11,075 bases of DNA. Origin: JBPEXY01 sp052031065. Its GTDB lineage: Bacteria > Pseudomonadota > Gammaproteobacteria > Immundisolibacterales > Immundisolibacteraceae. The stretch lies in contig JBPEXY010000052.1 of assembly GCA_052031065.1 (NCBI GenBank), positions 1 through 11,075 on the forward strand, given 5' to 3'. Under the pieces are notes generated by a model that was not told the origin of the DNA, ran no database searches, and saw only the letters and a program-made list of their open reading frames with translations. The position numbers and the translations under genes were made by a program. Positions 4,438 through 11,075 of this stretch are shown in pieces; within the stretch, counting starts at the first letter, position 1; every line of letters begins with the position of its first letter.

Positions 4438-5520
4438 ATGAAACAGCTAAGCGCCGTAACACTCATCGTACTGTCTCTAATGACAGCCGGGTGCAGCGAA
4501 GATGAGGCGGCCAAAGCCGCGCCGCCAAGATCCACGCCGGTAACCACACTGACTGTTTCTAGTAGAGCCGTGGAAGTCATTGAGACCACCACCGGTTACA
4601 TCGAAACCAAAGCCGCACCGGTTGTTGCCGCCGAAGTGGCTGGTCAGGTACTACGGATAGAAACCGACATTGGTGCTCATGTGGCCACTGACCAATTACT
4701 GGCCACGATCGACCCTACCGATTATGAAAACCAGCTGCGTTCCCGTACCGGGGAGGTAGATCGTATTCAGACACTGATTGACAACCAGCGGCGCCGGGTT
4801 GCGCGCCTGCGCAGTCTGCTTGATGACAATTTTGTCTCCGACAACGCTCTCGAAGATGAAGAAGCAGCACTTAAAGCACTGCAAAGACAGCTGACCACTG
4901 CCCAGGCACTTGCCGACATAGCCGCAAGAGAGCTGCAAAAGTGCGAAATAAGGGCTCCGGTTGGTGGCCAGATACAGAGTCGGCATATCGATGTCGGTGA
5001 TTACGTCAGAAAAGGTGACGCCGCATTTCAGATTTCCGATGCCAGTCAGCTGCGCGCCCACTTACCCTTTCCAGAGACGGTGATTCGACAACTTCAACCG
5101 GGACAGGATGTGCGCCTTGATACACCAGCATCAGCGACTGGAACGGTGACCGGCTCGATCACTGAATTGAGACCGATGGTCGAACCCACCAGTCGAGCTG
5201 GCGAAGCGGTGATTGATGTTGAAAACCCCGGTGACTGGCTACCGGGTAGCAGCGTCAACGGTTCAGTAGTGCTGGCTATCCGTGAAAGCATTGTCATACC
5301 CACTTTAGCGCTGGTATTACGTCCTGCGGGCCGCGTCGTTTATGTCATTGATGGCGATCGCGCCCAACAAAGGCTGGTCACCATCGGCGAATATCTTTCT
5401 GGAGAGGTGGAGATTATTGCCGGTTTAGAGACCGGTGAAACTATTGCGGTCGATGGCGCAGCCTATCTTTCCGAGGGTGCGTTAGTTAAAGGCACCCCTC
5501 TTGCCAGCAGGTCGGAGTGA
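4438..5520 (+). CDS. RND efflux membrane-fusion (periplasmic adaptor) lipoprotein
   Basis: This 360-residue adaptor should link the inner-membrane RND permease encoded next to it with an outer-membrane channel. It starts with a lipoprotein signal, MKQLSAVTLIVLSLMTAGC, whose Cys19 is the predicted lipid anchor. A lipoyl half-motif follows (residues about 58-95, with VAAEVAGQV), then an alpha-helical coiled coil (about 98-168), and the second lipoyl half (about 168-200, CEIRAPVGGQI and VGDYVRKGD). The beta-barrel (about 205-285) and C-terminal membrane-proximal domain complete the AcrA/MexA layout. I chose ATG 4438 because GGGAGGGG lies 9 bases upstream and it gives the signal peptide; an upstream in-frame GTG at 4393 would bury it. 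The gap to the permease gene is 98 bases on the same strand, so this is very likely one operon. Substrates cannot be told from sequence. Confidence 0.94.
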   Translation: MKQLSAVTLIVLSLMTAGCSEDEAAKAAPPRSTPVTTLTVSSRAVEVIETTTGYIETKAAPVVAAEVAGQVLRIETDIGAHVATDQLLATIDPTDYENQLRSRTGEVDRIQTLIDNQRRRVARLRSLLDDNFVSDNALEDEEAALKALQRQLTTAQALADIAARELQKCEIRAPVGGQIQSRHIDVGDYVRKGDAAFQISDASQLRAHLPFPETVIRQLQPGQDVRLDTPASATGTVTGSITELRPMVEPTSRAGEAVIDVENPGDWLPGSSVNGSVVLAIRESIVIPTLALVLRPAGRVVYVIDGDRAQQRLVTIGEYLSGEVEIIAGLETGETIAVDGAAYLSEGALVKGTPLASRSE

Positions 5521-5618
5521 CTGGCCAGCGTAACGAATTGACCCATTTGCGGGTGTCGACAGGTGTTACATGCACATCCGCCCGACCGAATCGCGCGTTA
5601 TCGTAGAGGAGTGCTGCC

Positions 5619-8600
5619 ATGGCCATGTCGATTCCCGAGATTTCCATAAAACGCCACGTACTCGCGGGCATGATCAGCGCACTGATTATGCTGTTCGGCA
5701 TCATCAGTTATCAACGCATCGGGGTTGATCGTTATCCGCAGATACAGTTCCCGGCGGTCACCGTATTGACCACGTTGCAGGGCGCCAACCCAGATGTGGT
5801 TGATGCCGCCGTCACCAACGTCATCGAAACCTCGGTTAACGCCATTCCCGGTATCCGCCGCATTGAGTCCTCCTCGCGTACCGGGACTTCCATGGTGATC
5901 GTGATATTCGAACTCGACAAGGATGTTGATGTTGGCTTCAATGAGGTGCAGGCGAAGGTCAACCAGGCATTGCGAAGACTCCCTGATGACGCCGATTATC
6001 CAGTAATTGCGAAGCTCGAAACCGGTGCCCAGCCGATCATGTGGCTCAACCTCGATGGCGACCGTACCACCAGCCAACTGAGCCGCTACGCACGTACTGT
6101 ACTGAAGAAAAAACTTGAAACCATCAGTGGCGTCGGCGAGGTACAGATCGGCGGTCGTTTCGATCGTAATATCCGTATCGAGGTCGACCTGCAACGGATG
6201 GCAGCACTGGGGGTCACTGCCGATGAGCTGATTCGGGCGTTACGTAACGAACACTTCCAGCTACCGGGCGGATTTCTCGTTGGCGACCAGACCGAGTTTC
6301 TGATCAAGCTCGACCAGGAGTACCACGAAGTTCGTGAGATGGAAGAGCTGATTGTCGGCTACCGCGACCAGCTGCCCATTCTGTTACGCGATGTTGCCAA
6401 TGTGATCAGTGGCGCCCAGGACCGACGTACCATCGCCCGCTACGTGGAGCGCCAATCCATTGGCCTGGGTATTGTAAAAATCAGCAATGCCAATACGGTG
6501 GCCATCGCCCGCGCAGTAAAAAAGCGGATGGAGGAGGAGCTGATTCCCAACCTTCCGCCCGGCTTGCGGCTTGAGGTCTCCTGGGACGATTCCAGCTTTA
6601 TTGAAGGTTCCATTGAAGCACTGACTGAGCACATCTATCTGGGGGCCCTGCTTGCGGCGGCGGTAGTGTTTCTGTTTCTGCTTAACTTCCGCGCAACATT
6701 GATCGTGGCTCTGGCGATTCCGGTGTCGCTGCTGGCGGCGATCATGCTGATCTACTTCAGTGGCCTGACCCTGAACACCATGACCATGCTGGCACTGCTG
6801 CTGCTGATCGGTGTAGTCGTCGATGATGCCATTGTGGTGCTGGAAAACATCCACCGTCACATGAAAGAGATCGATCCCGACCCGGTCACTGCCGCCGCCA
6901 ATGGAGCTACCGAGGTCTATTTTGCCATTGTCGCCGCAACCTTCTCGCTGGTATCCATTTTTGGTCCAGTGGTGTTTATGGGCGGTATTGTCGGCATGTT
7001 TTTCAACTCGTTTGCGATCGTCGTTACCGTTGGAGTGCTCGCCTCGCTGCTGGTGGCAGTAACTCTGACGCCAATGCTCTGCTCACGCCTGCTCAAAACC
7101 GAAGTGCAACACGGCCGCGTCGGCAGCGCACTGCTAACTGCTCTTGACGGACTCCAGGAACGCTATGCATCGATTCTGAAAATCGCCCTGACCCATAGAT
7201 GGTGGGTACTGCTGCTCACCGCCATCGCTATCTTGCCGAGCTATTTCCTGTTTAACCAGCTCGGCAAAACCTTCGAGCCTGATCTGGATGAAAGCGGGTT
7301 TCTGGTTTTTTTCAAAACCCCGCTCGGTTCAAGTCTTGATTACACCGACCAACGTATGCAGCGGATTGAAGCCATCCTCGGATCACAGCAGGAGGTTCTC
7401 GACTATTGGGCTGCCATCGGCGTCGGTCCTACCGGAAGCGTTAGTCGCGGTATGGTATTTGTGCGCCTGGTTCCACCGGAGCAGAGAAGCCGCACGCAGG
7501 TGGAATTGATCCGGAATATGCAGGCGGAGCTGTCGAGAATTCCCGGCATGCTCGGTTTTGCCGGCCGGGTACCGGCGATACCAGGTGCCCGCGGCGAGCC
7601 ACTGCAGTTTGTTGTGCGCGGCACCAATCTGCAGAAAGTGTCAGAACTGAGCCAGCAGTTGCAGCAGAAACTCACCACCACTTTTCCCGAACTCGGCCGG
7701 ATTGACCTGGACCTGCAGCTCGACCTGCCGCAGCTGAGGCTGAATGTTGACCGGGTACGTGCGCACAGCCTCGGCCTGAGTACCGCACAGGTATCACAGG
7801 CGGTAAACATGCTGATGGGGGGGCTTGATGTCGCCTACTACAACGATGACCCGGGCGATGGAGAGCGCTACGACGTGCGTATCAAGGCACGCGAAGGGCA
7901 GTTTGAGCGTCCCGAAGACCTGCGCAAGATCTACCTGCGTTCACGCAGCGGTGAGACCGTCAGGGTCGACACCATCGCCAGATTCGAAGAGACACTGGGA
8001 CCGGCGGTAATCTCCCGCTACGACCTGCAATACGCCGCCAGTTTTTACGCCGAACCGACGGTACCGCTCGGCGAAGCAATCGCCAAGGTGCAGCAGGCTG
8101 CCACCGACCTGCCACCCGGCTACGAAGTGGTGTTTGTCCGCGTTTCCAAAGATTATCTGGAAACCTCACAGATCATGGGCGGCACCTTCGCCCTGGCGCT
8201 ATTACTGCTTTACATGGTGCTGGCCAGTCAGTTCAACTCACTGCTACAGCCACTGATCATCATGCTCGCACAACCATTGGCAGTAGTAGGAGGCCTGTTC
8301 GGACTCTGGGCAATGGACATGACCATTAACATCTATTCAATGATCGGCATGATTCTACTGGTCGGGCTGGTAGCGAAAAATTCGATCCTGCTGGTCGATA
8401 TGACCAACCAGTACCGCCAAAACGGCATGACCATAGATGAGGCATTACAAAGAGCCTGTCCGATTCGCCTGCGGCCAGTGCTGATGACTTCGCTGACTAT
8501 CATCCTGGCGATGCTGCCGGCAGCGATGGGGTATGGCGCCGGTGCAGAGGCCAACGGGCCGATGGCGGTCACCATCATCGCCGGAATGATCAGTTCCACA

Positions 8601-8738
8601 GTGCTGACACTGGTGGTGATTCCAGCGGCCTATTCACTGGTGGAACAGGCCCTGCTCAGACGCAGGGAGAGACAACTCGCTTCAACCGAAGATTCTGACG
8701 GTCTCTCCAGTTTCGCGGATGCCGACTCTTCGGTTTAA
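5619..8738 (+). CDS. RND multidrug-type efflux permease (AcrB/MexB-like), inner membrane
   Basis: This 1039-residue proton-driven antiporter has the full length and order of the hydrophobic/amphiphilic efflux (HAE) RND family. TM1 is at about 13-30 and the first porter domain at about 35-330. TM2-6 occupy about 338-485, TM7 about 528-546, and the second porter domain follows. TM8-12 lie at about 853-1008. The AcrB proton-relay residues are all present: Asp402 and Asp403 (GVVVDDAIVVLEN), Lys920 (GLVAKNSILLVD), and Arg950 and Thr957 (RLRPVLMTSL), equivalent to D407, D408, K940, R971 and T978. The start at 5619 has GAGGAG (5606-5611) seven bases upstream; an ATG two codons later is also possible. 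It should work with the adaptor encoded just upstream. No TolC-like outer-membrane gene or regulator is in the window. A run of seven G (7817-7823) interrupts otherwise ordinary coding sequence. Confidence 0.95.
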   Translation: MAMSIPEISIKRHVLAGMISALIMLFGIISYQRIGVDRYPQIQFPAVTVLTTLQGANPDVVDAAVTNVIETSVNAIPGIRRIESSSRTGTSMVIVIFELDKDVDVGFNEVQAKVNQALRRLPDDADYPVIAKLETGAQPIMWLNLDGDRTTSQLSRYARTVLKKKLETISGVGEVQIGGRFDRNIRIEVDLQRMAALGVTADELIRALRNEHFQLPGGFLVGDQTEFLIKLDQEYHEVREMEELIVGYRDQLPILLRDVANVISGAQDRRTIARYVERQSIGLGIVKISNANTVAIARAVKKRMEEELIPNLPPGLRLEVSWDDSSFIEGSIEALTEHIYLGALLAAAVVFLFLLNFRATLIVALAIPVSLLAAIMLIYFSGLTLNTMTMLALLLLIGVVVDDAIVVLENIHRHMKEIDPDPVTAAANGATEVYFAIVAATFSLVSIFGPVVFMGGIVGMFFNSFAIVVTVGVLASLLVAVTLTPMLCSRLLKTEVQHGRVGSALLTALDGLQERYASILKIALTHRWWVLLLTAIAILPSYFLFNQLGKTFEPDLDESGFLVFFKTPLGSSLDYTDQRMQRIEAILGSQQEVLDYWAAIGVGPTGSVSRGMVFVRLVPPEQRSRTQVELIRNMQAELSRIPGMLGFAGRVPAIPGARGEPLQFVVRGTNLQKVSELSQQLQQKLTTTFPELGRIDLDLQLDLPQLRLNVDRVRAHSLGLSTAQVSQAVNMLMGGLDVAYYNDDPGDGERYDVRIKAREGQFERPEDLRKIYLRSRSGETVRVDTIARFEETLGPAVISRYDLQYAASFYAEPTVPLGEAIAKVQQAATDLPPGYEVVFVRVSKDYLETSQIMGGTFALALLLLYMVLASQFNSLLQPLIIMLAQPLAVVGGLFGLWAMDMTINIYSMIGMILLVGLVAKNSILLVDMTNQYRQNGMTIDEALQRACPIRLRPVLMTSLTIILAMLPAAMGYGAGAEANGPMAVTIIAGMISSTVLTLVVIPAAYSLVEQALLRRRERQLASTEDSDGLSSFADADSSV

Positions 8739-8764
8739 TCCGCTGAGCTGGCGATGTTCGCACA

Positions 8765-11075
8765 CTAGCTGCGAGCAAGAAACTGTCGGCCGCGTGCAGC
8801 CTCCCAACGCGCAAAACGATAAGTGATGGCCGGAATCACAATCACTGTCAGTCCGGTCGACACCAGAGTGCCAAAGATCAGACTCACCGCCAGGCCGTTA
8901 AAGACCGGGTCAAACAACATCACCATCGAACCCAGCAGGACCGTCACCGCAGTCAGAAAAATTGGCCTCAACCTCAACGTAGCGCCTTCCAGCACTGCCG
9001 TGCGCAGATCAACACCAGCTGCCACCCTCTCACCGACAAAATCGATGATCAGCAGCGATGACCGCACGACCACGCCGGACAGGGCAATAATTCCAATAAT
9101 GGAAGCACCAGAAAACGGCACACCAAGCAACCAGTGGCCCGGAAACACCCCGATTACCCCGAGCGGAATCGCAGACATGGCGATTAACGGCACAACGAAG
9201 GACTGGTAATAACCAACCAGAATAAGGAATATAAAAGTCACCGCCAGTAGCAGCGCCAGGCCCATCTCGCGGTAGGTGTCGAGCATCATCCGCACCTCCC
9301 CGCTCCAGAGCAGTTGCAGGCCGTTAACGGTATCCGGCGCCGATTCCACCAGAGTCAGATTACTGGTCGGCAGGGTTATTCCATCCGTGGCGGCCAGTTC
9401 TCTGATCCGGGCATCCAGATCAAGCACGGCATTAAAAGAGGTTCCCGAACGCTGCTCGCCACCGACATAGATCACCCGCTCATTGTCCTTGCGCTGAATC
9501 GGCGCCTCCTCTGGCTCGCTGACAATTCGGGTCACCTCGGTCAGCGGAATACGTTGCCCCTCTGGATTGCTCAGATAGACCCGGTCGAGCTGATCCATGC
9601 TCAGTTGATAGCGCCGCGGTACCATCACCCGCATCGGCACCATATTCAACTCACCAGCCATATGCACATTGCCGACAATTTGACCATCGAACAGCACCCG
9701 CAGGGTTCTTTCGATCTGTGCCGTAGTGACGCCAGAGAGCGCCGCTTTCTCCTGGTCTACAACCACCCGGTGACGGGTCATCGCCACCGGTTCACTGTCA
9801 AACACCTCGACCATATCCCAGGTCTGCAGGAATTGCCGCTTGACCAGCTCTGCCATTTCGCGGTGTTGTTGGCGGTCATTGGCATATATTTCTGCCAGCA
9901 CCATGGCGCGGTTAGGTGGCCCGGGCGGATCCTCAACCAGATGGATGACTGCCCCCGGAAACTGCTGCTCTACGGTGGCCAGTTTTTCGCGCAGGTCGGC
10001 AACAAAGCCGATCGACGAGATAATACGCTGGTCCTTTGGTAATAGATTGACCCGAATCTCCGCAAAGTATTCTCCATAGCGGCTTAGATTGCCCCGCAGC
10101 AGCCCGGGCAGATCAACCACCCCCGGGATACTCAGGGTAGTCAGAAACTCACGCACCAGCGGTTCCCGCTCGAGCACCGCGCCAACTGCTTGAACCAGCC
10201 GGGCGCTCTCCTCAATGACGTGATCCTCGGGCATATCGATGGTGATATTGAAGGTATTCTGGTCATCCTTGGGTAGAAAAGTGAGTGCCACCCCGCCTGC
10301 AGAAAGTGGACCCGCCACCCCTTGCGGGCGGAGAAACTGCCAGGTCGGCATCAACAGCGCCAGAACCAGCAGCACAGTGAGCACCAGAAACAGGTTACGC
10401 CTCACCTTGGAACTGTCGAGCACCTGCCCGAGCCAGCGGCCGTAACTGCTGAATACCAGTGCATCGCGCTGTTCCGCCATCTCGCTACGCTGAGCCGGTT
10501 TAAGCAACCGGACTGCTGCCCAGGGTCCAACGATATAGGCAACGACCAGCGAGGAAAAAATAGCCACCGGAACATCGACAGTGATCGGGAAAAAATACTC
10601 TCCCTGCATGCCACTGATCACAATCATGCTGCTAAACACGGCCATGATCGCAAAGGTGGCGAGATTAGTCGGGTTACCCACCTCACGGGTGGCATCAACG
10701 GCAATGGCCGGGAAATCGGCATCTGGCGCATCATTCAGCCGCCGATGGATGTTTTCAACCACCACAATACCGGCGTCTACCAACATGCCAATAGAGAGAA
10801 TCAGTCCGAACAGGGTCACCCGGTTGATACTGATACCGATCGCATAATCGACCATCAGCGTGATGAAAAAACTTAGCGGCACCAGCAGGGTCACGATAGC
10901 CGCTTCTCGCCAGCCGAGAAAAACACCAAGCACACCACTGACAAACACCAGGGAAATACCGAGCTGCAGAACCAGACGGTTGACTGCCTTATTGGCTTTG
11001 ACGCCGTCGTTTCGAGTCACGTCAAAGCGAACACCCTGCGGCGCCATTCGCTGGCGCATGCGCTCGACCCGATCC
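8765..11075 (-). CDS. Divergent RND efflux permease, C-terminal ~770 residues (cut by right edge)
   Basis: The reading frame is open to the window edge, so the N-terminus (about 300 residues in AcrB terms: TM1 and most of the first porter domain) lies outside. The ATG at 11059 is internal. Residues are counted from that Met. TM2-6 lie at about 29-195, followed by TM7, a porter domain including EDPPGPPNRAMVLAEIY, and TM8-12 at about 590-755. TM4 reads GMLVDAGIVVVENIHR: Asp95 matches AcrB D407, but D408 is replaced by Ala. The TM10 position of AcrB Lys940 is Arg666 (GVVVRSSLLIIDF). Arg696 and Thr703 (RLRPIFLTAV) match R971 and T978. The relay thus differs from classical HAE pumps; a single Asp in TM4 recalls heavy-metal (CusA/CzcA) pumps, but the rest of their relay is not seen. 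It converges on the other pump with 26 bases between stop codons. Substrate unknown; an adaptor gene may lie upstream off the window. Confidence 0.92.
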   Translation of the reverse strand, partial: DRVERMRQRMAPQGVRFDVTRNDGVKANKAVNRLVLQLGISLVFVSGVLGVFLGWREAAIVTLLVPLSFFITLMVDYAIGISINRVTLFGLILSIGMLVDAGIVVVENIHRRLNDAPDADFPAIAVDATREVGNPTNLATFAIMAVFSSMIVISGMQGEYFFPITVDVPVAIFSSLVVAYIVGPWAAVRLLKPAQRSEMAEQRDALVFSSYGRWLGQVLDSSKVRRNLFLVLTVLLVLALLMPTWQFLRPQGVAGPLSAGGVALTFLPKDDQNTFNITIDMPEDHVIEESARLVQAVGAVLEREPLVREFLTTLSIPGVVDLPGLLRGNLSRYGEYFAEIRVNLLPKDQRIISSIGFVADLREKLATVEQQFPGAVIHLVEDPPGPPNRAMVLAEIYANDRQQHREMAELVKRQFLQTWDMVEVFDSEPVAMTRHRVVVDQEKAALSGVTTAQIERTLRVLFDGQIVGNVHMAGELNMVPMRVMVPRRYQLSMDQLDRVYLSNPEGQRIPLTEVTRIVSEPEEAPIQRKDNERVIYVGGEQRSGTSFNAVLDLDARIRELAATDGITLPTSNLTLVESAPDTVNGLQLLWSGEVRMMLDTYREMGLALLLAVTFIFLILVGYYQSFVVPLIAMSAIPLGVIGVFPGHWLLGVPFSGASIIGIIALSGVVVRSSLLIIDFVGERVAAGVDLRTAVLEGATLRLRPIFLTAVTVLLGSMVMLFDPVFNGLAVSLIFGTLVSTGLTVIVIPAITYRFARWEAARGRQFLARS

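Noticed and set aside
5598..6194. Minus-strand open frame of 198 codons
   Set aside because: It is antisense to the well-conserved N-terminal part of the RND permease; its composition is that of a mirror frame and no family is recognised.
9314..10042. Plus-strand open frame of 242 codons
   Set aside because: It is antisense to the second RND permease, has a His/Gln/Arg-rich shadow composition and no start signals.
11057..11059. ATG at 11059 as the true start of the second RND permease
   Set aside because: The frame stays open to the window edge, and the visible protein begins in the middle of the RND fold just before TM2, so the start lies outside the window.

Overview
The window looks like ordinary chromosome from a gammaproteobacterium of mid GC content. 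The reasons are an E. coli-like gltX beside tRNA genes, a YaeQ protein, an AroF-type DAHP synthase, tRNA genes with encoded CCA, and RND efflux pumps of Gram-negative type. The exact lineage cannot be fixed from sequence alone. No phage gene, insertion sequence, CRISPR array or toxin system was recognised.

Left part (1-2722, minus strand). Reading in the direction of transcription: gltX (glutamyl-tRNA synthetase), a strong stringent-type promoter, tRNA-Ala(GGC), tRNA-Glu(TTC), an intrinsic terminator, yaeQ, and the 5' part of an EthD-domain gene that runs off the left edge. The synthetase therefore lies directly upstream of, and co-oriented with, the tRNA it charges. The tRNA promoter is embedded in a terminator-like inverted repeat.

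Middle part (2723-4437). A divergent spacer carries a second promoter of the same design on the plus strand. It drives tRNA-Val(CAC), and aroF (tyrosine-type DAHP synthase, first step of the shikimate pathway) follows with no clear terminator between them. After aroF comes a 314-base gene-free stretch with short hairpins, short direct repeats and a fragment resembling the 3' end of a tRNA gene.

Right part (4438-11075). A plus-strand pair encodes a lipoprotein membrane-fusion protein and a full-length RND inner-membrane permease, a tripartite efflux pump lacking only its outer-membrane channel. Converging on it from the minus strand, 26 bases away, is the C-terminal two-thirds or more of a second, divergent RND permease. 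Its start lies beyond the right edge, and its membrane proton-relay residues differ from the AcrB pattern.

I see no convincing undescribed system. The most interesting points are the regulatory layout of the two tRNA transcription units, the altered proton relay of the second pump, the missing zinc ligand of GltX, and the tRNA-like relic after aroF.
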